DNA from: Wenzhouxiangella sp.
GTDB taxonomy: Bacteria > Pseudomonadota > Gammaproteobacteria > Xanthomonadales > Wenzhouxiangellaceae
Length of the DNA stretch: 38,636 nucleotides
Assembly: GCA_007694055.1 (NCBI GenBank)
Contig: RECK01000179.1
Span: forward strand, 1 to 38,636
Direction of reading: 5' to 3'
Shown here: piece by piece, positions 24,352-32,899 of the stretch
Layout of the letters: every line of letters starts with the position of its first letter
Position numbering within the stretch: the first letter of the stretch is position 1
Notes under the pieces: model-generated
What the model was told of the DNA's origin: nothing
The model's database searches: none
The model's input: the letters and a program-made list of their open reading frames with translations, nothing else
Position numbers and translations under genes: made by a program

Positions 24352-25440
24352 ATGTTTATCCGTTCAGCGATCATAGCCATGCTGGTGGTGGCGCCCCTGG
24401 CCGCAGCGGAGATTCAGCCGCGGGGTCGAATCCACCTCGATTACGCCCACCATCTGGAAGATGCGTCGGCGTTCGGAAACGGTTTTCACCTGCGGCGGGC
24501 ACGCCTGGGTCTTGCCGGTCAGCTTGACCAGCGCTGGTCATATCTGGTCGAGTACGACTTTGCCGAAAACGATGTCCAGGCACGCGATGTGCTGCTGCGC
24601 TTTCAACACACCTCGGCAGGTCAGTGGACGCTTGGCCACTTCAAGGTGCCGTTTGGGCTTGATGAGCTGATTGGTTCCAATGCCATGACCTTCGTCGAAA
24701 GAGCGTTGCCGACAACGACCCTCACCCAGTCGCGCAGGATTGGTCTGGGCTACCGCCAGGTCGGTAATCAACATTCTGCCGAGATCATGGGGTTCGGCCA
24801 GAGCATCAACGGCGCCAGCCTGGGCGACGAGGGCCTGGGGCTGGCGGCCAGGCTGACTTTCAATCCCATTAGGACTGAGCATTCCTTGTTGCATGTCGGG
24901 CTGGCGCTGTCCAGGGAGCAGGCCGCCGACTCACTCGATCCGACGGTGCGCTTTCGTACCCGCCCGGAATCCAGGCCCTCGGACCGCCGCCTGGTCGACA
25001 CCGGCGTTCTGGATCAAGTCGACTGGATCAATCGCATGGGCCTGGAGGCAGCCTGGCAGCGCGGACCCTGGTCCATCCAGGGCGAGAGGCTGGAGGCCAG
25101 AGTCCAGCGCGAAAACCAGTTGCCGGGTCTTGGTCTTGACGGCTGGTACCTGAGCGCCAGCTGGATCCTGACCGGCGAGTCCCGCAGCTATCGGAACGGT
25201 ACTTTCGGTGGGGTCAGACCGGCTGGGGCACGCGGCGCCTGGGAATTGGCCCTGCGGCGCAGTGCCATAGACCTGGGTGATGCCGACGGCGGGCGCCAAA
25301 ACAACTGGACTGCCGCGGTCAACTGGTATGCCAATCAGCGCGTCCGGTTCATGCTCAACTACATCGCCGTTGACGTCGACCGCAACGGCCAGCGCGATCG
25401 GCCGGGCATTGTTCTGGCCAGGGCGCAAGTGGCTTTCTGA
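24352..25440 (+). CDS. OprO/OprP-like anion porin
   Basis: A 362-residue protein from ATG 24352, chosen because GGAG lies 9 bp upstream and the signal peptide then starts cleanly (MFIRSAIIAM, cleavage near LAAA-E at residue 19). Upstream in-frame starts at 24301 and 24337 would add a poor signal. The mature chain has the phosphate-selective porin O/P pattern: GRIHLDYAHH, FHLRRARLGLAGQLDQRWSY, FKVPFGLDELIGSNAMTFVERA. The C-terminal end is aromatic (AQVAF). Such porins bring phosphate or other anions across the outer membrane; selectivity cannot be read from sequence. It lies 121 bp before the sulfate-type ABC genes, so sulfate or a related oxyanion is plausible. Confidence 0.82.
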   Translation: MFIRSAIIAMLVVAPLAAAEIQPRGRIHLDYAHHLEDASAFGNGFHLRRARLGLAGQLDQRWSYLVEYDFAENDVQARDVLLRFQHTSAGQWTLGHFKVPFGLDELIGSNAMTFVERALPTTTLTQSRRIGLGYRQVGNQHSAEIMGFGQSINGASLGDEGLGLAARLTFNPIRTEHSLLHVGLALSREQAADSLDPTVRFRTRPESRPSDRRLVDTGVLDQVDWINRMGLEAAWQRGPWSIQGERLEARVQRENQLPGLGLDGWYLSASWILTGESRSYRNGTFGGVRPAGARGAWELALRRSAIDLGDADGGRQNNWTAAVNWYANQRVRFMLNYIAVDVDRNGQRDRPGIVLARAQVAF

Positions 25441-25471
25441 GTGCAACCCATCCGGTCGCTGCCGGCCGATC

Positions 25472-25500
25472 GGAAACGTTACCAAATTGGAACCCGTTCC
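25472..25500. promoter_or_regulatory. Two 12-bp palindrome-like elements upstream of cysA
   Basis: GGAAACGTTACC (25472-25483) and GGAACCCGTTCC (25489-25500) are imperfect inverted repeats whose starts are 17 bp apart. They lie 61-90 bp before the ABC ATPase start, in the only sizeable gap of the operon. They may be paired operator half-sites. No convincing -35/-10 pair was found beside them, so this is a weak candidate. Confidence 0.3.
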
Positions 25501-25561
25501 CGACTGACGATCAGACCGGCTGCCGAATAGTCTGCCGGCTACGCGAACCAGGAATATTTCG

Positions 25562-27283
25562 ATGTCGATTCAAATCGAAGACGCGACCAAGTTCTACGGG
25601 GCTCAGGCTGTGGTCAACCGCGTGTCGCTGGAAATCGAGCGCGGTGAGTTCATGGTCCTGATCGGGCCCAGCGGCAGCGGCAAGAGCACCTTGCTGCGCA
25701 TGATTGCCGGCCTGACGCCAATGGACGCAGGGCGGATCTCACTGCATGGCCGAGATGTAACGGACCAGCCGCCACAGCGTCGCGGCGTGGGCTTCGTATT
25801 CCAGAACTACGCTTTGTTCAAGCACATGAGCGCAGCCGAAAATATCAGCTACGGCCTCCGGGTGCGAAAGGTAAGCAAAATCGAGCAGCGCGAGAGGGTG
25901 GCGGAGCTGCTGGAGCTGGTTGGACTGGCCGGGTTCGGATCGCGCCTGCCTGCCCAGCTTTCAGGTGGCCAGCAGCAGCGTGTAGCGCTGGCCCGGGCGT
26001 TGGCCTTCAACCCCGACGTGCTGCTCCTGGATGAGCCTTTCGGCGCACTGGATGCCAAGATTCGCACCGAGCTGCGGCGCAGCATCAAGCGCATTCAGCG
26101 CGAAATCGGCATTTCCACGATCTTTGTTACCCATGATCAGGAAGAGGCCTTCGCCCTGGCCGATCGGGTCGGGGTAATGCACGATGGCAACCTGGTCGAA
26201 CTTGGGCCCAGCGAAGATCTCTATCACGCCCCGCAACATGACTTTACCGCGGCATTTCTTGGCAATGCCAACATTCTGGTCGGGCGCAAGGACGACAAGG
26301 GTATTCATCTCGGCGAAGGCCTGTTTCGACACTCGGCCGGTGATCGTGGTGCGGACGACTCCGAGGCACTGGCCAAGCTGCTGGTTCGCCCGGAGGACAT
26401 CGTCGTCAGCAAGTTGCCGCTGGCCGATGACTGTCATCTGGTTGGCGAGGCCGTGGTCGAGGAGTGTCAGTTCGGTGGTGCGGTTGAACGACTCAGAGTA
26501 TCGCTCAAGTCGACCCAGTCGCTGCAGGTCATTCACCCAGAGCAGCCGCCGGGCGGTAAAGCCGGGCATATCGATATCCATCGTACCCGGCCCGATGCCC
26601 TCAAGAGCCGGCTGTCGGTGGGTGATTCGGTCTATGTCTTCTTTCGTCGCATTCACTGCCTCGAGCTGCTCAACCCGCTGCCCTTGATGGGAGATGAGCA
26701 GGTGACCACGTTCCTGCTCCATTGCAGTCAGTCCGGGCAGGCCCATCCCGAGCAATCCAGTTTGCAGTACTCGATCCCCGTAACCGGTGATGACCCCCAA
26801 GGAGGTGACACCATGAATATCGATCAGGAGAAAGTGTTGGTCTGGTTTGGCGAGCCGCGCCAGATCGAGCGGGTAGTGCTCAAGTTCTCCGGCCGCCCGG
26901 CCGATGATCGCGAGCTGGTCCGCTTCGCCCGCGAGATCTTTTCCAGCGGACGTTCGCCAGCGATCGACATCCTGTTCACGATTCCACCCGGCGATTTCCT
27001 CAGTAGCGAACAGCAGCAGTTCATCGCTGCGACTAGGAAAGAGTTGCAGAGCCTGGGTGGCCCGGTGCGATCGATGATTCGGTCCGGTGACCCGATTTTT
27101 GAGCTGCGCCGAGCGATTTACCAGGCCGATGCCGATTTGCTGATCGCCGATTTGCCTGAGCTGGCATACCGGGCTCACGCCACCGGCCAGCTATCGCGCT
27201 GGGTGCTGGAGCGTCTCGGCCCGGTCGCCAGTGTTCTGTTTCTGCCTGCCGAATTCAATTTGCCGACCGAGGAGGCGGCATGA
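25562..27283 (+). CDS. cysA: Sulfate-type ABC transporter ATPase with extra C-terminal domain
   Basis: A 573-residue protein, against about 330-370 for usual CysA. Residues 1-240 are a full ABC ATPase: Walker A GPSGSGKST (35-43), Q-loop Gln81, signature LSGGQQQR (133-140), Walker B VLLLDEP (153-159), switch His191. Residues about 240-365 form a TOBE-like domain (LLVRPEDIVVSK). After a linker (about 366-417), a further 156 residues form a separate alpha/beta domain resembling universal stress proteins. There is no stop codon between the parts, so a full fusion can be made. An internal ATG with a perfect Shine-Dalgarno at the domain border suggests the domain is also made alone. The fused enzyme would power CysT/CysW import in the cytoplasm. 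Confidence 0.88.
   Translation: MSIQIEDATKFYGAQAVVNRVSLEIERGEFMVLIGPSGSGKSTLLRMIAGLTPMDAGRISLHGRDVTDQPPQRRGVGFVFQNYALFKHMSAAENISYGLRVRKVSKIEQRERVAELLELVGLAGFGSRLPAQLSGGQQQRVALARALAFNPDVLLLDEPFGALDAKIRTELRRSIKRIQREIGISTIFVTHDQEEAFALADRVGVMHDGNLVELGPSEDLYHAPQHDFTAAFLGNANILVGRKDDKGIHLGEGLFRHSAGDRGADDSEALAKLLVRPEDIVVSKLPLADDCHLVGEAVVEECQFGGAVERLRVSLKSTQSLQVIHPEQPPGGKAGHIDIHRTRPDALKSRLSVGDSVYVFFRRIHCLELLNPLPLMGDEQVTTFLLHCSQSGQAHPEQSSLQYSIPVTGDDPQGGDTMNIDQEKVLVWFGEPRQIERVVLKFSGRPADDRELVRFAREIFSSGRSPAIDILFTIPPGDFLSSEQQQFIAATRKELQSLGGPVRSMIRSGDPIFELRRAIYQADADLLIADLPELAYRAHATGQLSRWVLERLGPVASVLFLPAEFNLPTEEAA
26799..26808 (+). promoter_or_regulatory. Perfect internal Shine-Dalgarno AAGGAGGTGA
   Basis: Ten bases fully complementary to the 16S rRNA 3' end, with the in-frame ATG at 26813 at optimal distance (7 bases from GGAGG to ATG). 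It is stronger than the ribosome site of almost every other gene in the window, yet it sits inside the cysA reading frame. Confidence 0.85.
26813..27283 (+). CDS. USP-like domain, probably also translated separately from within cysA
   Basis: From the internal ATG at codon 418 of cysA, 156 residues starting MNIDQEKVLVWFG. The pattern of strands and helices, with VRSMIRSGDP, ADADLLIADLP and VLERLGPVASVLFLP, resembles the C-terminal half of universal stress protein folds. The usual nucleotide-binding GxxG motif is not evident, so the match is fold-level and uncertain. The preceding linker and perfect Shine-Dalgarno suggest this was or still is an independent gene, merged with cysA by loss of a stop codon. 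It overlaps the sbp start by 4 bp (ATGA). Confidence 0.55.
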   Translation: MNIDQEKVLVWFGEPRQIERVVLKFSGRPADDRELVRFAREIFSSGRSPAIDILFTIPPGDFLSSEQQQFIAATRKELQSLGGPVRSMIRSGDPIFELRRAIYQADADLLIADLPELAYRAHATGQLSRWVLERLGPVASVLFLPAEFNLPTEEAA

Positions 27284-28335
27284 GCATGATGACCACCAAC
27301 CTGTCCAAGCGCCCACTGGCTGCATTCCTGGGTGCCGTATGCCTGATGCTTGTCGGCTGTGGCTCCGGCACGGATGCCGATGTCACCTTGCTCAACGTGT
27401 CCTATGACCCGACTCGCGAGTTCTATCTCGACATCAATCCACGTTTCGCCGAGCACTGGCAGCAACAGCACGGTCAGCGGATACTGGTTCGGCAGTCGCA
27501 CGGCGGCTCGGGCAGCCAGGCGCGTGCGGTGATTGACGGCCTCGAGGCCGATGTGGTCACCCTGGCGCTGGGTTTCGATATTGATGCCATTCACCAGCGC
27601 TCCGGGCTGGTCCGGGCGGACTGGAATGAGCAATTGCCCGACAACAGTGCCCCATATACCTCGACTATTGTGTTTCTGGTACGCAAGGGCAATCCCCTCA
27701 ATATTCAGGACTGGGATGATCTGATTCGTCCCGGCGTCCAGGTGATCACGCCCAATCCAAAGACCTCCGGCGGCGCGCGCTGGAACTACCTGGCGGCCTG
27801 GGGATACGCCTTGCTCAATGCCCCGGATGATCTTGATGACGAGGGTCGGGAAGCCTATGCGCGCGAGTTCACTCGCCAGGTCTACGCCAACGTCCCGATT
27901 CTCGACCGGGCGGCGCGCGCGGCGACCAACACCTTTGTACAGCGACGGCTGGGCGATGTCTTTTTGTCCTGGGAGAACGAGGCGTTGCTGGCGATTCGCG
28001 AGCTCGGTCCGGACGAGGTCGAAGTGGTCATGCCGTCGGTAAGCGTTTTGGCCGAGCCCAGCGTGGCCGTGGTCGATGGCATCGTGGATCGGCGCGGTAC
28101 GCGCGATGTGGCGGAGGCCTACTTGCGTTTCCTCTACACCGATGAAGCCCAGCAGCTTGCCGCGCGTCATTACTTCCGCCCGCGCAATCAGGTCGTGCTT
28201 GATGCGTTTTCCGAGCAGTTTCCGCCCATTGACTTGTTTTCCGTAGAGGAATTGCTGGGCAGCTGGGCCGAGATCCAGCGCATCCACTTCGATGATGGCG
28301 GCGTGTTCGACTCCTTTTACCGGGACCGGCGATGA
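27280..28335 (+). CDS. sbp: Sulfate-binding lipoprotein
   Basis: A 351-residue protein of the Sbp/CysP family: LLNVSYDPTREFY, QSHGGSGSQARAVIDGLEAD (two blocks), NSAPYTSTIVFLVRKGNP and TPNPKTSGGARWNYLAAWGYAL (two blocks) are all present, including the Ser/Gly residues that hold sulfate. Unlike the freely periplasmic enterobacterial Sbp, it has a lipobox (MLVGC, Cys27), so it is membrane-tethered. The ATG overlaps the previous stop (ATGA), and downstream ATGs at codons 3 and 4 are alternatives. It delivers sulfate, thiosulfate or a similar oxyanion to CysTW. Confidence 0.92.
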   Translation: MSMMTTNLSKRPLAAFLGAVCLMLVGCGSGTDADVTLLNVSYDPTREFYLDINPRFAEHWQQQHGQRILVRQSHGGSGSQARAVIDGLEADVVTLALGFDIDAIHQRSGLVRADWNEQLPDNSAPYTSTIVFLVRKGNPLNIQDWDDLIRPGVQVITPNPKTSGGARWNYLAAWGYALLNAPDDLDDEGREAYAREFTRQVYANVPILDRAARAATNTFVQRRLGDVFLSWENEALLAIRELGPDEVEVVMPSVSVLAEPSVAVVDGIVDRRGTRDVAEAYLRFLYTDEAQQLAARHYFRPRNQVVLDAFSEQFPPIDLFSVEELLGSWAEIQRIHFDDGGVFDSFYRDRR

Positions 28336-29195
28336 CCGCGCTGAGCTTGTCGCGCTCTTTCCCGCTGTGGCGGGAGCCCTCGCCCTTGCCGGGCTTTTCC
28401 CTGGCCATGGGTTTTGCCCTGGCCTACATGGGGCTGCTGATCATCATTCCGCTGGCGGCGCTGGTACTTTACAGCACAGGCCAGACACCCCGAGAGTTCT
28501 TAGCCGCAGCTTTCGATCCCCGGAGCCTGGCTTCCTATAGGGTCAGCTTCACGGCCAGTCTGGCGGCGGCCATCATCAACGGTACTTTCGGCACCGTCGT
28601 GGCCTGGAGCCTGGTCCGGTATCGCTTTTTCGGTCGCCGGGTTTTCGACGCCATGGTTGATCTGCCTTTTGCCTTGCCGACGGCTGTGTCGGGCATTGCC
28701 CTGACCACCCTGTTTGCATCCACGGGCCTGCTTGGCCAGTGGCTCGAGCCGATGGGCATCCGGGTGGCTTTCACCTGGCTGGGGATTACCGCGGCGCTGA
28801 CCTTGATCAGCATGCCGTTTGTGGTGCGCACCTTGCAGCCTGCGATTGAAGATCTTGATCATGCGCTGGAAGAGGCATCGGCGAGCATGGGTGCCGGGCG
28901 TTGGCAGACCTTGACCCAGGTGGTGTTTCCAGTCCTACTCCCGGCCCTGCTGACGGGGTTTACGCTGGCCTTTGCTCGCGCCCTGGGAGAGTTCGGTTCG
29001 GTTATTTTCATCGCCGGCAACATGCCCTACCAGACCGAGATCGCGCCCTTGCTGATCATCATCAAGCTCGAGCAGTATGACTATCTTGGTGCCACGGCCA
29101 TTGCCACGACCCTGCTCGTGGCCTCACTGATTCTCCTGGTGCTGATCAATCTTCTCCAGGCCTGGCATCGTCGCCGGACAACACAGGGCCGCTAA
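28332..29195 (+). CDS. cysT: Sulfate ABC transporter permease CysT
   Basis: A 287-residue inner-membrane protein with about six TM helices. The EAA loop that docks to the ATPase reads EEASASMGAGRWQTLTQVV, and the C-terminal ALGEFGSVIFIAGN motif is typical of CysT/CysU. The ATG overlaps the sbp stop by 4 bp. With CysW it forms the heterodimeric channel. Confidence 0.93.
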   Translation: MTALSLSRSFPLWREPSPLPGFSLAMGFALAYMGLLIIIPLAALVLYSTGQTPREFLAAAFDPRSLASYRVSFTASLAAAIINGTFGTVVAWSLVRYRFFGRRVFDAMVDLPFALPTAVSGIALTTLFASTGLLGQWLEPMGIRVAFTWLGITAALTLISMPFVVRTLQPAIEDLDHALEEASASMGAGRWQTLTQVVFPVLLPALLTGFTLAFARALGEFGSVIFIAGNMPYQTEIAPLLIIIKLEQYDYLGATAIATTLLVASLILLVLINLLQAWHRRRTTQGR

Positions 29196-29209
29196 ACGGG
29201 AGTTTCAAT

Positions 29210-30103
29210 ATGGCTGGATTCATAACGACCTGGCAGGGCGGACACGGCAGCGCCATTGCCGATGCGCCGGCGGTGCGTGACCCACGTTGGACGCGCTGGC
29301 TACTGATAGGCGTCAGCGTGGCCTTTCTTGCGGTCATGCTGGTTGCGCCGTTGTTTACCGTCTTCGGCTACGCCTTGTACCAGGGCTTCGGGCGCTACTT
29401 CGAAGCCATCGTCGAACCGGCTACGGTGTCGGCGATTCGCCTGACCCTGATCACGGCGGCCATCTGCGTGCCCTTGAACACCGTGTTCGGGGTAGCGGCG
29501 GCCTGGGCCATTACCAAGTTCGAGTTTGCCGGCAAGAGCTTTCTGATCAGTCTGATCGATTTACCGTTCTCGGTGTCTCCAGTAATCGCCGGCATGGTAT
29601 TCGTCATCCTGTTCGGGGCCCAGGGCTATTTCGGACCGTGGCTTAGAGAACACGATATCCAGATTGTGTTTGCAGTACCGGCCATTATCCTGGCGACATT
29701 GTTTGTCACTTTTCCTTTCGTTGCCCGCGAGCTTATTCCGCTGATGCAGGCCCAGGGGACTGGTAATGAGGAGGCCAGCCTCAGCCTGGGTGCGGGGGGC
29801 TGGTCGACGTTCTGGCGGGTGACCCTGCCAAACATCAAATGGGGCCTGCTCTACGGGGTCATTCTGTGCAATGCCCGGGCATTTGGCGAATTTGGTGCGG
29901 TATCGGTGGTCTCAGGGCATATTCGTCATCAGACCAACACCATGCCCCTGCATGTCGAGATTCTCTACAACGAATACCAGTTCGTGGCTGCGTTCGCGGT
30001 CGCTTCTCTGCTGGCCTTCCTCGCGCTGCTGACCTTGGTGGCCAAGTCGCTGGTTGAATGGCGACTGGCCCGGTTAGAGCGGCGCGATGATGATGAGATC
30101 TAG
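29210..30103 (+). CDS. cysW: Sulfate ABC transporter permease CysW
   Basis: A 297-residue inner-membrane protein with about six TM helices. CysW-type motifs are TKFEFAGKSFLISLIDLPF, the EAA loop EEASLSLGAGGWSTFWRV, and AFGEFGAVSVVSGHIRH. The end PLHVEILYNEYQFVAAFAV is also characteristic. GGGAG precedes the ATG, 14 bp after cysT. It partners CysT. Confidence 0.93.
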   Translation: MAGFITTWQGGHGSAIADAPAVRDPRWTRWLLIGVSVAFLAVMLVAPLFTVFGYALYQGFGRYFEAIVEPATVSAIRLTLITAAICVPLNTVFGVAAAWAITKFEFAGKSFLISLIDLPFSVSPVIAGMVFVILFGAQGYFGPWLREHDIQIVFAVPAIILATLFVTFPFVARELIPLMQAQGTGNEEASLSLGAGGWSTFWRVTLPNIKWGLLYGVILCNARAFGEFGAVSVVSGHIRHQTNTMPLHVEILYNEYQFVAAFAVASLLAFLALLTLVAKSLVEWRLARLERRDDDEI

Positions 30104-30118
30104 GAACGAGCTCGTTTC

Positions 30119-32218
30119 ATGAGATACCCCGTACAGCAGCGCTTTGATCTGCAGAAACTGCCCAGCCTGCGTCGCTCGATCATTATCGTCAACGTCGGCC
30201 TGGTGTTGCTGGCCACTTTGTCGGTTGGTCTGGTATCCCTGCATCTGCTCAATCGTCAGGCCTCTGCTCATGCGCTGCAGGTGGTCGAGTTGTCAGGGAC
30301 CATGGCGCGCGACGCCGTTGGGCGTATGCGCGATGAGCTGCTGAGTTCAGCCGTTATCCTGCGTGACCGACCCACGCTGGCCCGGCTGCTGCGGGAGCGC
30401 AATGTGCGTGAGCTGAATCCGTTTCTGGAGCAGTTTCGTCTTGGCGGGAGCTTGGATAGCGTGCTGGTGGTACGAGACGGAAATCTGGTCAGCGTGACCG
30501 GGGAGGACTTGACCGGTCTGGTCAACCTTGACGCCATCGACAAGTCTCGGCCGGGCGCCCTGTGGTTGCTCGGCGACCCGGAGGGAGATACCCAACTGAT
30601 TGCAGTTGCCATCGCACCGCTGCCCGATGCGCTCGTCCAGGAGTCAGGATTCGTGCTGGTGGGACGCCGACTCAGCGCCCACTTTCTAAACCAGCTTGGT
30701 GCCGAGACCGGCGCTGCTGTCAGCGTGCTGCCGCGTAGAGGCCTTGAACAGGCACCGGTTGCCTCGCTGGAACGCGAAGTGCTTTACACCGAGCAGGCCG
30801 TGGTTAGGGCCCTGCCGGATCAGCAGCGCTACGGAGCCGCCATGCCGCTGCGTGAGGGCGAGCGCATGATCGCTGCCGTGATGACGTACTTGCCGGCAGT
30901 AGCCTTTGAGCGCAATCGCCAGCGTCTGTTGCAGCGCTGGCTGTCTACCGGGCTGGGTCTGGCTTTGATTGCCGTGTTGATGGGGTTTCTGATCGGACGT
31001 CGGCTAGGCCGTCCGATTCGCGCGCTGATTGCCTCGGCCCAGCGCATGAGCCGGGAAGACTTTTCCACCCCGGTGCCGGTAGCGCGCGATCGGGAGCTGA
31101 GCATATTGTCGAGCACCATGGACGACATGCGTCGCCGGGTTCTGGCGTTGACCGCTGCCTTGCGCCAGCGCGAGGCCCAGGCCCAGCTGTTGCTGGCCAA
31201 CATTGTCGAAGGTGTTTTCGCAGTCGATAGCCAGCGGCGCCTGGTCTTTCTCAACCCGCAGGCTGCGCGCATGCTTGATGTGGAGGTCGACCATGCGATT
31301 GGTCGCTTCTGCGGCGAGGTACTCAAACCCAGGCGTGAACAGGGCCGGCTGCCCTGCGATCATGATTGCCCGATCGTGCGGGCGCGCAGTGGCCAGAGCA
31401 CCCAGTCGCAGGAGACCTTGCGCTGCGCCGCCGGCCAGCGCAGTGTGATCATTCACTCAGCGCCGCCCGCCGGCGGCCAACAGGTACAGATTCTGCGCGA
31501 CGAGACCGACACCGAGGCTGGTCGCCGTCTGCGCGATGCCGTCATCGCCAATGTCAGTCACGAGTTCAAGACGCCGCTGGCCGCGCAGACCGCGGCGATC
31601 GAGCTGCTTTCCGCCGGCATGGACCAGTTGAGCGCCGATGAACGTATGGAGTTAATCCACTCCATGAGCCGCTCGACAGTGCGCCTGAATCAGCTTATCG
31701 ACAACCTGCTTGAAAGCGTGCGAATCGATGCCCGCGAAGACAAGCTGGAACTGCAGTTTCTGAAAATTGATGAGCTGGTCGATGAGGCCCTGGCGGTGCT
31801 ACATCCGCTGTTGCTGCAGAAAAACCAGACTTTCGTGACCCACATTGAGCCCGATCTGCCGGAGTTCAAGGGCGATCCCAGGCGCCTGATCCAGGTGCTG
31901 GTCAACCTGGTTTCCAACGCGATCAAGTACGCGCCCGAGAACAGCCGGATCCAGCTCCAGATCGACCGCCTGGGTCGCGCGGTGCGCCTGCTCCTGAGCG
32001 ACGAAGGGCCGGGCTTGGACCCGGGGCAGACCCGGCACATTTTTGATCGCTTCTATCGCGCGCCCGGACTGAGCGCCGGTCAGGCCGGAATGGGCCTGGG
32101 GCTGTGGATAGTGAGATCCATCATTGAGCGGCACGGTGGGCGCATTGAGGCAGACAGCCCGGCCGAGGGCGGCACCCGCTTTCGGATATTCCTGCCGCTA
32201 AAGGGAGCAGAATCATGA
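30119..32218 (+). CDS. Sensor histidine kinase with periplasmic domain, HAMP and Cys-rich PAS
   Basis: A 699-residue inner-membrane kinase 15 bp after cysW. TM1 is at about 20-43, followed by a periplasmic sensor domain of about 220 residues (Cache-like size), TM2 at about 272-295 and HAMP at about 295-350. A PAS domain at about 360-455 carries four Cys (398, 413, 417, 436; the middle pair as CDHDC). HisKA has VSHEFKTPL with phospho-acceptor His481. The HATPase has NLVSNAIKYAP, DEGPGLDPG and GMGLGLWIV. It is a complete kinase. Position in the sulfate ABC operon suggests it senses substrate or transporter state; the signal is unknown. Confidence 0.92.
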   Translation: MRYPVQQRFDLQKLPSLRRSIIIVNVGLVLLATLSVGLVSLHLLNRQASAHALQVVELSGTMARDAVGRMRDELLSSAVILRDRPTLARLLRERNVRELNPFLEQFRLGGSLDSVLVVRDGNLVSVTGEDLTGLVNLDAIDKSRPGALWLLGDPEGDTQLIAVAIAPLPDALVQESGFVLVGRRLSAHFLNQLGAETGAAVSVLPRRGLEQAPVASLEREVLYTEQAVVRALPDQQRYGAAMPLREGERMIAAVMTYLPAVAFERNRQRLLQRWLSTGLGLALIAVLMGFLIGRRLGRPIRALIASAQRMSREDFSTPVPVARDRELSILSSTMDDMRRRVLALTAALRQREAQAQLLLANIVEGVFAVDSQRRLVFLNPQAARMLDVEVDHAIGRFCGEVLKPRREQGRLPCDHDCPIVRARSGQSTQSQETLRCAAGQRSVIIHSAPPAGGQQVQILRDETDTEAGRRLRDAVIANVSHEFKTPLAAQTAAIELLSAGMDQLSADERMELIHSMSRSTVRLNQLIDNLLESVRIDAREDKLELQFLKIDELVDEALAVLHPLLLQKNQTFVTHIEPDLPEFKGDPRRLIQVLVNLVSNAIKYAPENSRIQLQIDRLGRAVRLLLSDEGPGLDPGQTRHIFDRFYRAPGLSAGQAGMGLGLWIVRSIIERHGGRIEADSPAEGGTRFRIFLPLKGAES

Positions 32219-32898
32219 AGATCCTGATTGTTGACGACGACGCAGACCTGCGCGCGCTGATCGGTTTTGCCCTGCGCCAAGCCGGCCTTATGAGCGTCGA
32301 GGCCAGCAGTGCAAGGGCCTGCCGCAGCCAATTTGCCGACGAGTCGCCCGACCTGGTCATCCTCGATGTCAATCTGCCGGATGGAAGCGGTCTGGAACTG
32401 TGCCGCGAGATACGCGGCAAGTCCGTGGTGCCGATCCTGATGCTGACGGTGAGAAACAGTGAAGACGACCTGGTTCAAGCCCTGGAGCTGGGTGCCGATG
32501 ACTTTCTGTCTAAGCCGTTCAGTCCTCGGACCCTGATTGCCCGGGTCCGGGCCCTGCTGCGCCGGTCAAGTCAGGACGCCGGTGATCGGCTGGAGATTCC
32601 GGGTCTGACCCTGGATCTGGAGCGGCGGCAGATGCAGATTGATCAGCGCGAGCCGATTCGCCTGACCGGTCTCGAAGCGCGGCTGATGCAGATCCTGATT
32701 GCCCATGCCGGACGCCCTGTCACGACGGAAAAGTTGATTTCCCATGTCTGGAGTGCGCGGCGATCCACCGATCGCCAGTTGCTCAAGCAGCTTATCCACC
32801 GGCTGCGTCAAAAGATCGAGCATGACCCAGCCGAGCCCGGACTACTGTTGACCGAACCGGGGATCGGTTATCGACTGGCCGACATCGAGGCCGATTGA
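32215..32898 (+). CDS. OmpR/PhoB-family response regulator
   Basis: A 227-residue regulator whose ATG overlaps the kinase stop (ATGA) after AAGGGAG. The receiver domain has the acidic pocket VDDD (7-9), phospho-acceptor Asp51, and Lys100 in LSKPFS. The C-terminal winged-helix DNA-binding domain (about 128-225) has RLTGLEARLMQILIAH and LKQLIHRLRQKIEHDP. Such regulators bind direct repeats spaced about 10-11 bp, as found at 24259-24287. It is the cognate partner of the preceding kinase. Confidence 0.93.
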   Translation: MKILIVDDDADLRALIGFALRQAGLMSVEASSARACRSQFADESPDLVILDVNLPDGSGLELCREIRGKSVVPILMLTVRNSEDDLVQALELGADDFLSKPFSPRTLIARVRALLRRSSQDAGDRLEIPGLTLDLERRQMQIDQREPIRLTGLEARLMQILIAHAGRPVTTEKLISHVWSARRSTDRQLLKQLIHRLRQKIEHDPAEPGLLLTEPGIGYRLADIEAD

Positions 32899-32899
32899 C

